Positions 22,665 through 31,980 are shown, counted from the first letter of the stretch. The stretch: DNA of 64,000 nt from a virus (IMGVR_UViG_3300042691_040613:1-64000), one strand, 5' to 3'. The notes: generated by a model from the letters alone, not told the origin. Numbers and translations: made by a program.

Positions 22665-23417
22665 ATGTCTTTCCTTGGTGGTGCTGCTCAGGGAGCTGCT
22701 GCGGGCTCAGCTTTCGGTCCGTGGGGTACCGGCATAGGCGCCGCTATTGGAGGAATCGGCAGTTTATTTGGAGGGGGCGGTAGCAGCTCTGACAATAGTC
22801 CTTATCAACAATTTGCCGCTCAGATCGCTGCTCAGAACAATCCTTTAACTGCTGCTTATCAAGGACTGAGTCTTCTTCAAGGTGCTTTAGCTGGCGCAAT
22901 CGGACAGGAGGCAACCACGAAGGCTTCTGCTCAACTCAGTATGTTGACTGAAGCTTTGCAGCGAGCTCAAAAAGACGCCACCCTTCAGGCATCCGTAGCC
23001 GGCTACGCTTCTGGTAAAGGCACAGATACTATTTACAACTTAGGGCAAGCTAAGTTATCGACTGAGTTAGGTGCTCCTCAGTTACTCGCTCAGGCTGGTT
23101 CTGCATCTTTAGCTGGCCAAAACGCTCTAGCTAACCAGCTAGGGACTGCGAATCTTGGTGTCCGATCCTATCAAGAGCAACTCCGTGGAGACGTAGCTAA
23201 AGATCAAGCTACGACTCTGAACGATATTTTTGAAACTCGAGCTTCTAATGAAGGTCGTCTTGCTCTTGGTACTCAGCAGTTTGAAAGTGCGGCTCAGTTA
23301 GATAAAGTACGTACGCTTGGAGATCTTGCTCGCACTCAAGCTGCGACCAAAGCTCAACTAGCCCTTAAGAAATTTGGAGCTAACCAAGCGCTTGCTGGTA
23401 CCCGGATGTTTGCGTGA
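22665..23417 (+). CDS. Possible internal virion or ejection protein
   Basis: 250 residues from ATG 22665. The first 40 residues form a Gly/Ala-rich hydrophobic segment (GAAAGSAFGPWGTGIGAAIG) of the sort seen in membrane-inserting phage proteins. The remainder is an Ala/Gln-rich helical rod. Overlaps the next gene by 4 bases. Confidence 0.5.
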   Translation: MSFLGGAAQGAAAGSAFGPWGTGIGAAIGGIGSLFGGGGSSSDNSPYQQFAAQIAAQNNPLTAAYQGLSLLQGALAGAIGQEATTKASAQLSMLTEALQRAQKDATLQASVAGYASGKGTDTIYNLGQAKLSTELGAPQLLAQAGSASLAGQNALANQLGTANLGVRSYQEQLRGDVAKDQATTLNDIFETRASNEGRLALGTQQFESAAQLDKVRTLGDLARTQAATKAQLALKKFGANQALAGTRMFA

Positions 23418-23944
23418 TTAAGTCAACGATTGGCGATTCGACAACTGTTGGTGCTTGGTTAAGTTCGTTAGATAAGTCTCAGCAGGATGCCTTTAAGCAT
23501 TATGCGAAGAATGCTGCGAGTGACATCGAGGCTTATCTTTATGCACGGTTTTTAAAGCCCAGCTATACAGGATCTATTGCTGATCTAACAGCGTGGGTAC
23601 AAGAGAAATACCCTAAAGAAGATCTACGTAAAGTCCTTCTTATTGAGATTGACTCGTTAAAAACCGATCTCCACAACGTAAGGCAAATGACCCTTACGGG
23701 AATGTTGGATTACGCCACCGCCGCTACCAAGATTGCGGTGCTGCAAAAAGAAATTCGTTCGCATATCCAAGCTGTCCGTCAACTTACGGATGGTTTAGAT
23801 CGACGCGGCTTGTTGCTCGCTGGTGCTGATCGTTGCTTACGTGAACTTCTCAATAGTTTTGAAGATGCGCCTACTATGTTTTCTCTTCTAGAAGACGCAT
23901 CTCTCGTCGTGTGGAGCACGATCGAGAAAGAAGAAAAATCCTAA
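23414..23944 (+). CDS. Helical protein, candidate small terminase subunit
   Basis: 176 residues from GTG 23414, almost wholly helical. A region such as GSIADLTAWVQEKYPKEDLR followed by long helices (KIAVLQKEIRSHIQAVRQL) would suit a DNA-binding, ring-forming small terminase. It is the last plus-strand gene before terL, apart from the two inserted minus-strand genes. No specific motif proves it. Confidence 0.45.
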   Translation: MIKSTIGDSTTVGAWLSSLDKSQQDAFKHYAKNAASDIEAYLYARFLKPSYTGSIADLTAWVQEKYPKEDLRKVLLIEIDSLKTDLHNVRQMTLTGMLDYATAATKIAVLQKEIRSHIQAVRQLTDGLDRRGLLLAGADRCLRELLNSFEDAPTMFSLLEDASLVVWSTIEKEEKS

Positions 23945-23958
23945 TTTGCCGAGTTTGC

Positions 23959-24028
23959 GAAGGTAGACAAAAAAGCCTACCTTCTAACCCGTTTGGCTTC
24001 ACGAAATAGTAGAGGTGTTAGAAACCTC
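23959..24028. terminator. Back-to-back terminator hairpins
   Basis: GAAGGTAG...CTACCTTC (23959-23984) follows the plus-strand gene. GAGGT...ACCTC (24012-24028) lies just beyond the stop of the minus-strand gene ending at 24029. Together they separate convergent transcripts. Confidence 0.6.
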
Positions 24029-25117
24029 TCATTTCACGGGCTCCATCAAGCTTAACACGTTAAGTACAGGAGTCCTGAATATACCCATGTAATAATCATT
24101 TACACCTAGTGACATAACTAAATCGTCACTTTCATCAACAAAACATCCGAAAGGCAGGATACAAGCGGGTTGATTTGAGATGTCACCACCAACGGCGTTT
24201 GTCCACGTCACAAGATCATCGTTTGTCGAACCCACAAATAAAGGTTCTTTCATCATTCGTGTGATCTTTGTCAGCTCTTTATCTAGGGTGTAGGCACCTA
24301 GAGCGTACATAAGATACGGACGATGATCAGCTTCTTTGGCCATAAACTTCCAGTGATAGAAGACAAGCCATTCGTCATCCACTAAGACAGGTGCTGTCGA
24401 GTTAAATGTCGGATGCTCGCTTGTCACTTGTTTCAAGCAGATCGAGTCGATTACTTTGTCTGCTTTGTTTGGCGTTTTGACGACAAGCGGCTGCGTGGAA
24501 TAAAGAAGGTGCAAGTAGTTATCGTGAGAGAAGAAACACCAATTCTTCTCTGATTTACCATCTTCAAAGTTGTCTCCGATAGGAGGATAAAAGCGATCTA
24601 CAAGCTGCCCAAATTCGTTAATAGCACCTGTACAAATTTTTGGTGTCTTAATCATTTTGTGATTTGTTGTGTCCCACTTTGTCGCATAGGTGCTTGTGAC
24701 AAACTGACACATAAGATTATCGTCAGGTGAAACAAAGATTCGAGGATCTTCGTAACTCAATCGATGCTTCTTGTCGATAAGTTTTCTTGGTGCGACGATG
24801 GTATCGTCGGAAAGCAACTGCCCAATCCAAATATCTGTGGGCGTATTGTTGTAATAAAAGTATTTCATATCGTGCCTGAACACAAAATGCTCAGGCTGGG
24901 ATCGCCACGCGATTAAAGTCGCTCCGCGATGCCTAGTAACACAAGGACTGAAGTTGGCAAAGCTGTTTTCAGGTAGACCTGAAGAGATCTTTGTAAAAGT
25001 TCCTCCGATGTCATAAGCCTGATCGAATACCGAAGGCAACCCGGATTTAGTGGGAGCAAACGCCCTGCGAATCACATTGTTGTGATACGTGCGATAGCGG
25101 TGAAATTGCGTGCTCAT
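24029..25117 (-). CDS. GH130-like five-bladed beta-propeller protein
   Basis: 362 residues from ATG 25117. The propeller family signs are NFSPCVTRHRGATLIAWRS, SYEDPRIFV (acidic residue in blade two), KNWCFFSHDNYLHLLYSTQP and VLVDDEWLVFYHW, ending MSLGVNDYYMGIF. GH130 enzymes are phosphorylases or hydrolases acting on beta-mannosides. It overlaps the GT4 gene by 4 bases, so the pair probably makes or trims one glycan. Substrate unknown; it could also be a glycan-binding relic. Confidence 0.7.
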   Translation of the reverse strand: MSTQFHRYRTYHNNVIRRAFAPTKSGLPSVFDQAYDIGGTFTKISSGLPENSFANFSPCVTRHRGATLIAWRSQPEHFVFRHDMKYFYYNNTPTDIWIGQLLSDDTIVAPRKLIDKKHRLSYEDPRIFVSPDDNLMCQFVTSTYATKWDTTNHKMIKTPKICTGAINEFGQLVDRFYPPIGDNFEDGKSEKNWCFFSHDNYLHLLYSTQPLVVKTPNKADKVIDSICLKQVTSEHPTFNSTAPVLVDDEWLVFYHWKFMAKEADHRPYLMYALGAYTLDKELTKITRMMKEPLFVGSTNDDLVTWTNAVGGDISNQPACILPFGCFVDESDDLVMSLGVNDYYMGIFRTPVLNVLSLMEPVK

Positions 25118-26286
25118 TTGTTGAGCTCCTCCATGGCTTTGTTGAATCCTTCAGCGATGCGATCCCACCTGTACGACGGGTTCTGAGTGACTTTGTAGCA
25201 GTCTTCGGCTACTTGGTTGTAAAAAGTTTTGTCTGAGTACAGTTTTGTTAGTTTTGCGGCTGCGTCTTTAACGTCTACGATGCCTCGCTCAACACTCAGA
25301 TCCTTGTCGTAAATCCAAGCAGCTACGTCCGCGAGCAGGGCGCTTCCTTTCCAGATGTCGCTAAAGGACGTGTGGTTGGGGAGAACCTGCGGTTTTTTAC
25401 AAGAGGCGTGTTCGAAGGGAACCAGACCCCAGCCTTCTCCGTTTGCGGTGTTAATACCTACGTCACAAGCGTTGTAGATTGTGTTTAAGAGCTCATCAGG
25501 CGGTGCGTTTGTGTAATCAATATTGCTTGTTGTCATAATCATACGGCTATCTGGTTTTATGTTTTTTCGTTTCATTTCCGCGTCGAAGATAGCTCTTACG
25601 TCCCAACCAAGATCTTTCTCGCTCATGTGCAGATAAAGAAGAGTGTCTGGTTTATCAACAGCAAACTCAACAAAAGTTTTGATCGTCAGATCGATTTGTT
25701 TACGGGGTTGATTCCTGTTTGCATTAAGGACTATGAACTTATCTTCAGGAAGACGAAGCATTCGACGCGCTTCGTTTTGATCTACCGGGAAGAACTTTCC
25801 TTGATCTAAACCGTGAGGAATGACACCTAACATTTTTGGCTGCACGCCCTGAGCCATCAAGCGCTGAGCCTGCTCAATTGAAAAAGTGATAGCAAAATCC
25901 CAGTCTTTGATATAGCTGAGCATAGAGCTAATATAATAAGCTGAGTCAACTGGGAAGTAAGCTATGAACTTGAACTTCAGCGAATCCTTCAAAAGGTGAA
26001 TTCGCTCCCACACCTGGTTAACGATCCAGATGTCGTTTAAACAAATAACAAAGTCTGGTTTTTCCGCCTCGACCACTTGAGGTAGGCGACCGATTCCAAA
26101 ACGGTCAGACGGATTATGCGTACCCGCTGGATAAACCTTGAAAGGAAGCCCGTGGGGATCCCCACTGTAATTAATACCATAAGCCACTATTTCATTCGTG
26201 AGGCTCAGGTGCTCTAGAATACTGTGTGTAACTCTAGCAAAACCAGTGTTAGAGAGAATGTCGCCGTACCAAAGAATTTTTGCCAT
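25114..26286 (-). CDS. Glycosyltransferase family 4 (GT-B fold)
   Basis: 390 residues from ATG 26286. The C-terminal nucleotide-sugar site is clear: NANRNQPRKQIDLTIKTFVE, the DVGINTANGEGWGLVPFEHA segment with its E-x7-E-type signature, and a family-typical GVIPHGLDQGKFFP at the domain hinge. N-terminal ILWYGDILSNTGFARVTHSI binds the acceptor. The enzyme retains stereochemistry and acts in the cytoplasm. It is inserted on the minus strand between the terminase genes. Confidence 0.85.
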   Translation of the reverse strand: MAKILWYGDILSNTGFARVTHSILEHLSLTNEIVAYGINYSGDPHGLPFKVYPAGTHNPSDRFGIGRLPQVVEAEKPDFVICLNDIWIVNQVWERIHLLKDSLKFKFIAYFPVDSAYYISSMLSYIKDWDFAITFSIEQAQRLMAQGVQPKMLGVIPHGLDQGKFFPVDQNEARRMLRLPEDKFIVLNANRNQPRKQIDLTIKTFVEFAVDKPDTLLYLHMSEKDLGWDVRAIFDAEMKRKNIKPDSRMIMTTSNIDYTNAPPDELLNTIYNACDVGINTANGEGWGLVPFEHASCKKPQVLPNHTSFSDIWKGSALLADVAAWIYDKDLSVERGIVDVKDAAAKLTKLYSDKTFYNQVAEDCYKVTQNPSYRWDRIAEGFNKAMEELNK

Positions 26287-26334
26287 TTGGCAGTAGAATC
26301 TTGCTAACAGTATACAGACACTTTTTTAAAACAA

Positions 26335-27858
26335 ATGCCAAGCAGAGAGACATTTGCATATCGCCGTGCACTTAAGTTGCGAGCTGCGAAAGCAGTTGAC
26401 TCTGAGAGCTCTACCATAGATAATATCTTTATGAGAGCTGCTGATGACTTTCATACATTCTGTACGATTATGGATAAAGCCCCAGCAGCCCATATGCTGG
26501 AGTGGCATAAGCATCTAATAACGGGAGACAGTAATCGTTATTTAATCGATATCGCAGGACCAAATCTTGATATTCTTGCTCCGCGAGGCAGCGCTAAAAG
26601 CACTGTACTCAATATGTTTACAGCGTGGATTATAGGTAGGCACACAACAGCAGGTTTACCTCTTCAAATTATTTACTGTTCTTACAACATCGCCACGGCT
26701 ATCCCAAAAAGTCGAATCATTAAACAGATTATCGACTCGTCTACTTACAAAAAGATTTTTCCAAAGGTGCAGCTTCGGTCGGGTATGCAATCAGATATCG
26801 GCTGGAGTATTGATTTTGATTATGCCGGTATCAGCCGTGTGGGTGATGAAGAGTTTACTCTGAGAGCAGCAGGACTACGAGGCTCTATTACCTCTAAACG
26901 TGCTCACCTTGTTATTGTAGATGACCCTATTAAATCTAGTACTGATATTAAGAACCCTACTATTCGAGAGGAGATGAATAACAACTGGAGCTCCGTTATC
27001 GCTCCGATTATTTTTGAAGGCGGTCGAGCTATCTGTCTGGGTACTCGTTTCCACCCGTTAGACATCCACAAAACGATGTTTGTCCCCGATAAGGGCTGGA
27101 AGCAGGTACAACAGGAAGCTCTTACTTATGACGACGACGGGGAGCCTGTTAGCTATTGGCCTGAACAGTGGAGTGTTGACTATTTATTAGGTCAGAAAGA
27201 ACTAGATCCTGTTGCTTTTGCGTTCCAGTATCAGCAACAACCCGTGATGACATCAGATCTGGTCCTTTCACCGGACCTTCTGGTTAAAGGAGATGTTGTC
27301 ACTGAGTTCGATAGTTTGGCGGTGGGCATTGACCTATCAGCCAGTAAAAATGAAACGTCAGATTATACGGCTTTTGTTCTAGGAGGTAGGTTAAAAGATA
27401 AGTACTATATTATTGACGCACACCAGGTGCGCTCTATTGGGAACCTTGAAAAGATAGATCTTCTATGCAAAATGTTGGTTGAGTGGGGGATTCTGCAAGA
27501 AGACAACGATGGTAAGTATTTCCCTACTTACTCGACTTGTACTTTGGTTGTTGAATCAGTTGCTTATCAAGCTTCGCTAGCGGCCGACTTGAGGCGCGTC
27601 ATGTTAAACGAATGGGGTTTGGGTAACCTCCATATTCACGAAGTAAAAGGATTTAGAGGAGATAAGATCGCTCGTTTCCGAGGTACGCTCGGCCTATTGG
27701 AAAATAAAAAAGTCATGTTCAACCGTTTCCGTAAATTTGATGCTTTATTTGATCAGTTAATAAATATCGGAGCGACCTCTCACGATGACTTACTCGATGC
27801 TTACACACACCTAGTGTGCTATCTGCAGCGACGCGGTAACTTTGAGATGGAGTTCTGA
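26335..27858 (+). CDS. terL: Terminase large subunit
   Basis: 507 residues from ATG 26335. The packaging ATPase has Walker A LAPRGSAKST at residues 81-90, Walker B LVIVDDP at 192-198 and coupling motif CLGTRFHP at 234-241. The RNase H-like nuclease has VGIDLSASKNETSDYTAF (Asp333), LVVESVAYQ and DDLLDAYTH near the C-terminus. It cuts concatemers and drives DNA into the prohead. The gene ends on an A shared with the next ATG (TGATG). Confidence 0.95.
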   Translation: MPSRETFAYRRALKLRAAKAVDSESSTIDNIFMRAADDFHTFCTIMDKAPAAHMLEWHKHLITGDSNRYLIDIAGPNLDILAPRGSAKSTVLNMFTAWIIGRHTTAGLPLQIIYCSYNIATAIPKSRIIKQIIDSSTYKKIFPKVQLRSGMQSDIGWSIDFDYAGISRVGDEEFTLRAAGLRGSITSKRAHLVIVDDPIKSSTDIKNPTIREEMNNNWSSVIAPIIFEGGRAICLGTRFHPLDIHKTMFVPDKGWKQVQQEALTYDDDGEPVSYWPEQWSVDYLLGQKELDPVAFAFQYQQQPVMTSDLVLSPDLLVKGDVVTEFDSLAVGIDLSASKNETSDYTAFVLGGRLKDKYYIIDAHQVRSIGNLEKIDLLCKMLVEWGILQEDNDGKYFPTYSTCTLVVESVAYQASLAADLRRVMLNEWGLGNLHIHEVKGFRGDKIARFRGTLGLLENKKVMFNRFRKFDALFDQLINIGATSHDDLLDAYTHLVCYLQRRGNFEMEF

Positions 27859-28739
27859 TGCAAGATTGTACGTTTTTAATTATCGTTACCGCTCACGACC
27901 CTCTCTCGCGGTTCGACGCACTACTAAAAACCCTTCGTGGTTATGAAGAGCTGCCTGGTCAGAAGGATGTTTTTATTTATATCGATGCAGACCACGAAAG
28001 CGATAAAGCAGTACTGGAGAATTTACTAGCACCTAATGTAAGTTTTAATAATTTAGCTGTTGTCGTAGCTTCTAATAAGTGGGAGGGTTTTGCTCTCACC
28101 TGGGCTCACAAAGGCTTGCTCCGAGAAGCCGTCATAAATAAATACTATGATTTCTATGTTTATACAGAGAATGATATGGTTTTTAATAGCGAGAACTTTA
28201 TCTATTGGTATTTATACAAAGACAGACTTAAGAAGCTTAACCTTGAGCCAGGTTTTTGCAGGTATGAGTCTTATCAATCAAAAATGGTTCCTTTCGATAA
28301 TCATCGAGTCTGGAAGTTAAATGGATTAACTGAAAATGTTTGGGGAGACAGGCCATATAAAGTTGAATCTTATTTAGCTCCTCGTGACGATTGGTTTATT
28401 GGTTTTATATCACTAGGGAATCCCTATATGGGGATGATGATACTTGATCAAGAGATGGCAGAACGTTATATAACCTCGACCAGCTTCGATCCTGTAAGAA
28501 GTTTTGAGCTGACGCAGTTTCGTTGCTGGCCTCTGGCTGATCGTAGTTCTATGGGACTCGCTTTTGAAAATCCCCCAGCACGGGGAGAGCACCGCCGTGT
28601 GGTTCCTATCGTTAAAGTAAAAGATAAAGTACACATAGCCCCTTGCGGCTTAGTTGAACATTGTGATACTAAGTACAGTAAGTGTTTAGAGAAAGAAGGT
28701 TATGTTTTAGATTTGTCAGAGATGCTTGATGCTTGTTAA
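27858..28739 (+). CDS. Glycosyltransferase, GT-A type
   Basis: 293 residues from ATG 27858, overlapping the terL stop by one base. It begins FLIIVTAHDPLSRFDALLKT, with KDVFIYIDADHES and the DxD-like YTENDMVFNSENF, typical of GT2-like and related GT-A enzymes. DWFIGFISLGNPYMGMMILD may belong to the acceptor site. Translational coupling to terL suggests late expression with the virion genes. Confidence 0.7.
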   Translation: MQDCTFLIIVTAHDPLSRFDALLKTLRGYEELPGQKDVFIYIDADHESDKAVLENLLAPNVSFNNLAVVVASNKWEGFALTWAHKGLLREAVINKYYDFYVYTENDMVFNSENFIYWYLYKDRLKKLNLEPGFCRYESYQSKMVPFDNHRVWKLNGLTENVWGDRPYKVESYLAPRDDWFIGFISLGNPYMGMMILDQEMAERYITSTSFDPVRSFELTQFRCWPLADRSSMGLAFENPPARGEHRRVVPIVKVKDKVHIAPCGLVEHCDTKYSKCLEKEGYVLDLSEMLDAC

Positions 28740-28834
28740 TTTTATTCAATTGACGAGTCTTAAAGCTGTCTAGTAGTTGCGGTTATACTGGTGTGATAGA
28801 GACTGGTTTCGGCTAAGCGTTCCGGCTTTTTATT

Positions 28835-30088
28835 ATGACTGCAACTCCTAGCGCGTCCAATAAGCAACGTTTTGACGTTCTGCGCAAAGCCGGTACGCTT
28901 TTCGGTCTTGACCTTAGTGGGTTGTTTGAAGAAGGGGAAGGTGAGGGAACCGGTTTTGGTGGTTTAGTGCCTTCTTTTGAAGTTACTAGTTTTGTAAAAG
29001 GGCGTAGTCCTGGGACTTTAACGTACGAAACACCAAAAACTCCTGCGCAGGAGACAACTTTTAGTTTAACTGCTCCCACGGAAGCGCTGCCTGCTCCTAC
29101 TTCCACACAGCCTGCTTCCCTTGGCGGGAGTCAAAATATAACAATCAACATGCCTCGTTTTGAACCTGAACAGGAGGCAAAGAAGACCTATAACGTTGAT
29201 GTAACTAAAGGTCAGAGTTCTACATTATTCGGCCATCAAGATTATTTCCGAAATCTTGAAGCTGGGGTACCAAAAGAGTACCTGAAGGATTGGGTTAGTC
29301 AAAATACTGGATTACTAGGAGAAGGTAATAAACCAGGCAAAGGGGGTCTCTATGACGAAATGATGGCCGGTGATGTTAAGTTCCCTGGCTTCCTTCCGTC
29401 ATCCTCCGCTGGCACTGCAGGTGAGGGCGGAACTGCTGAGTCCACGCAAACTACCGCTACAGACACTACTTCTGCGTCTAGCACCACTGAGCCTACTGTT
29501 CGTTTAGCGGGTCAGAAAGTTAAAGCACTTGGTGGTGCTGGTCCTGTGCTCAGTAAGAAAGAAGCTGAGAGCATAGCCAAGTCTCAGGGACGTACTGTTG
29601 CCCAAGTGATGGCAAGTGCACAGAATAAAAATATCGCTATGGGGGCTGGTTTAGTTAACGCTCTTACTAGTGGAAAGATTTCCGCTACTCCATATAGCGC
29701 AGCTGCAAAAGCACTGGCTCCGATGCAAGGCTTAAGACTCAATCAAGGGTCAGCTTACGCCGGTTTTAGTACTACTGCCACGCCGGCAGTTGCTCCAAAT
29801 AAATTTGGAGGATCTGGTCAGCCCGCGACTACCACTACTACCCCGATTGTTGTTCCCCGAAGTGTGTTAGCTGGAACCGCCCAAGGCGGCGGTCAAGCAA
29901 GTAGCCAAGGTGGCGGCGGAGGCCAAGGCGGCGGTGGTCAAGGCGGAGGCGGCGGCCAGGGCGGTGGAAATAAAGGGGGCGGTGGAAGCCAGGCCGGCGG
30001 TCAAGGAGGCGGTCAAGGCGGTGGAAATAAAGGTGGCGGAGGCGGCCAAGGTGGCGGAAATAAAGGCGGAGGAGGTAAGAATAAGTAA
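28835..30088 (+). CDS. Virion-type protein with long poly-Gly tail
   Basis: 417 residues from ATG 28835. The N-terminal half has ordered segments (GHQDYFRNLEAGVPKEYLKD), then Thr/Ser/Pro linkers and a helical section (KKEAESIAKSQGRTVAQVMA). The last 70 residues are a tandem Gly-rich tail built on QGGG, GGQGG and GGGNKGG units (DNA about 29880-30085). Such tails are flexible or form polyglycine-helix bundles. Likely a decoration, fibre or head-associated protein. Confidence 0.65.
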   Translation: MTATPSASNKQRFDVLRKAGTLFGLDLSGLFEEGEGEGTGFGGLVPSFEVTSFVKGRSPGTLTYETPKTPAQETTFSLTAPTEALPAPTSTQPASLGGSQNITINMPRFEPEQEAKKTYNVDVTKGQSSTLFGHQDYFRNLEAGVPKEYLKDWVSQNTGLLGEGNKPGKGGLYDEMMAGDVKFPGFLPSSSAGTAGEGGTAESTQTTATDTTSASSTTEPTVRLAGQKVKALGGAGPVLSKKEAESIAKSQGRTVAQVMASAQNKNIAMGAGLVNALTSGKISATPYSAAAKALAPMQGLRLNQGSAYAGFSTTATPAVAPNKFGGSGQPATTTTTPIVVPRSVLAGTAQGGGQASSQGGGGGQGGGGQGGGGGQGGGNKGGGGSQAGGQGGGQGGGNKGGGGGQGGGNKGGGGKNK

Positions 30089-30111
30089 TCGATTTTTACC
30101 GATAAGCCACC

Positions 30112-30351
30112 ATGGACCTTTCTCCTGATCCTGTTAATCACCCCCGTCACTACACTCACGGGGCAATCGAAACCATCGATTACATGGAGTCGTGCCTGAC
30201 GGAAGAAGAGATACGTGGTGGCTACAAGTTAAACGTACTGAAGTATGTGTCGCGTGAGCGCCATAAAAATGGCCTAGAAGACCTGAAAAAAGCTCAGTGG
30301 TATTTAGATCGATTGATCACTTATTTAGAGAAAAACCAAGAGCCGCGTTAA
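30112..30351 (+). CDS. DUF3310 protein
   Basis: 79 residues from ATG 30112. The family pattern is clear: VNHPRHYTHGAIETIDYMES at the start, then LNVLKYVSRERHKNGLEDLK and KAQWYLDRLI. DUF3310 proteins are common in phages and are sometimes called nucleotide kinase-like; no enzyme function is firmly known. It sits, unusually, inside the virion gene block. Confidence 0.85.
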   Translation: MDLSPDPVNHPRHYTHGAIETIDYMESCLTEEEIRGGYKLNVLKYVSRERHKNGLEDLKKAQWYLDRLITYLEKNQEPR

Positions 30352-30375
30352 ACTAGAGCAAAACAACCTTTTCGA

Positions 30376-30660
30376 ATGGATATCCGCGCTTTCGGATCTG
30401 TATACGGACAGTCTGCCGCCTTGCCTTACGCAAGTGGTTTTGGGTGGGCTCCGTCAATTGGTCGCAAGAATTTCGCAACTTGCCGCGCTATTTTTATTGA
30501 GAGCAAGGCAAATAGCAGCAAAGATTATTTAACTGTTGAACTTTCTGATGCTCCTGGGCAGCATTCTACTGCAATTAACTTAGAAGGTAATACTTTAATA
30601 CCTATTGCTTGTACTGCTATTATTAGCGGTAGTGTTCAGGGCGTTTTCGTTCTCTACTAA
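30376..30660 (+). CDS. Small virion-type protein
   Basis: 94 residues from ATG 30376, beta-rich (DYLTVELSDAPGQHSTAINL; GSVQGVFVLY). The length and composition suit a small spike or decoration protein. Its stop abuts the next ATG. Function not proven. Confidence 0.6.
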   Translation: MDIRAFGSVYGQSAALPYASGFGWAPSIGRKNFATCRAIFIESKANSSKDYLTVELSDAPGQHSTAINLEGNTLIPIACTAIISGSVQGVFVLY

Positions 30661-30953
30661 TGGATCCTTACGCACGAGCTGGGTTTGGTTTTGCTAAGGC
30701 ATACCAAATGAACATGCAAGCTGCTGATGCGCAACGGCAGGCAAATGCACCTTCTTCAAATGCGTTTGCTCAGATCTTGAACGACGAAGAGACTGACTAT
30801 ACTTACTCACCCACGCCGCAAGCACCTGCTCCTCCGGATGATCAGTACACCGGTATGGAGCCTGATGGCGGAAGCGTTTTGGAGCAGACTAACGGCAACT
30901 CCTTAATGCGTGCTAAGCACAAGGTCGCAAAGTACCTACAGGAGCGAGATTGA
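30660..30953 (+). CDS. Hypothetical protein
   Basis: 97 residues from ATG 30660. Helical start (AGFGFAKAYQMNMQAADAQR), disordered Pro-rich centre, basic end (MRAKHKVAKYLQERD). Lies in the head gene cluster. Function unknown. Confidence 0.55.
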   Translation: MDPYARAGFGFAKAYQMNMQAADAQRQANAPSSNAFAQILNDEETDYTYSPTPQAPAPPDDQYTGMEPDGGSVLEQTNGNSLMRAKHKVAKYLQERD

Positions 30954-30983
30954 GCTACTATATTGCTAGCTCAGTAGATCCTA

Positions 30984-31799
30984 GTGCTCATCGACGCGTT
31001 TCCGTACTTCAACGAACGAGAAATTCTTGAGTTACGGATTAAGACACTAGAAGATCACGTTGACGGTTTCTTAATTACCGATGCAAATAGAACGCATCGC
31101 GGTGAGGAAAAACCTTTTACGTGCTTAGACACTATTCGTGAACTTGGTCTTAACGAAGACAAGATTCAAGTTCTCCATGTTGAGCTTCCGTCCTACGAAG
31201 AAGCTCCAGATCCTTGGATTCGGGAACGAGGTCAGCGGGACGCTTTAGGTGTTGGGCTTCATATGATGCCTGACGATACTGTTTTTATTTGCTCTGACTG
31301 CGACGAAATAGCTAACCCCAAACGGTTCCCAGAGTTATTGGAGACTGTAAAAAATAATAAGGATAAGATTGTACGCCTTAGCATGTCGATGCACTACGGG
31401 CGTGCTGATCGACAGCTTGTTTCTCCTGAAGGAGAGCTGTTCGACTGGCGTTGTGGTGTTGTAAGTACTGTTAAACAGCTAAAAGAATTAGGCACTCTGT
31501 CTTCTATGCGTGCCAGTCAAGATAATTTGTACTTTGGCAAGCGTGACGCAGGTTGGCACCTGAGCTGGATGGGAGATTCGGATAAGCGTCGTACAAAGCT
31601 GCGCTCTATAGCTGAGTATTACATCTGGGATAAACCAGAAGTTCAGAAAATGTGCGATGAATTTGAACCTAATGAGGGTAGTACAGATATGTTGGGTCGT
31701 GAGGATCATTTGATTACTTACTATTCCATCGGAGATTTACCCGAGGAAGCGGTTAAACTGGAAAGAGTCAAAAAGTACCTTCTTCCAGATGGCGAATAA
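30984..31799 (+). CDS. GT17-family glycosyltransferase
   Basis: 271 residues from GTG 30984. The start LIDAFPYFNEREILELRIKT with HVDGFLITDANRTHRGEEKP follows the GT17 pattern (beta-1,4-N-acetylglucosaminyltransferase III type). FICSDCDEIANP supplies the metal-binding DxD and DAGWHLSWMGD the family end motif. In bacteria and viruses these enzymes add a sugar to a protein- or lipid-linked glycan. It lies between structural genes. Confidence 0.8.
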   Translation: MLIDAFPYFNEREILELRIKTLEDHVDGFLITDANRTHRGEEKPFTCLDTIRELGLNEDKIQVLHVELPSYEEAPDPWIRERGQRDALGVGLHMMPDDTVFICSDCDEIANPKRFPELLETVKNNKDKIVRLSMSMHYGRADRQLVSPEGELFDWRCGVVSTVKQLKELGTLSSMRASQDNLYFGKRDAGWHLSWMGDSDKRRTKLRSIAEYYIWDKPEVQKMCDEFEPNEGSTDMLGREDHLITYYSIGDLPEEAVKLERVKKYLLPDGE

Positions 31800-31800
31800 T

Positions 31801-31947
31801 ATGCCTGCGGAGCTTCTGAAGAAGTTTGCGGCCGACCGAGAGGCCAAAAAAGCTCCCAGCGGTCAGGAAATTTCTGGTTCTTCTGCCACACGGCAGCGAG
31901 CCGTGGCTAAAGCTCGTAAAGCTAAGGAAAGTACTTTCCGTAACTGA
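31801..31947 (+). CDS. Small basic protein
   Basis: 48 residues from ATG 31801, one base after the previous stop. Lys/Arg/Ala-rich (LKKFAADREAKKAPSGQEIS; AVAKARKAKESTFRN). Could bind DNA or act as a small scaffold piece. Function unknown. Confidence 0.55.
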   Translation: MPAELLKKFAADREAKKAPSGQEISGSSATRQRAVAKARKAKESTFRN

Positions 31948-31980
31948 TCCGTTTTTGGATCTCCTCATTCGTGCGTATAA

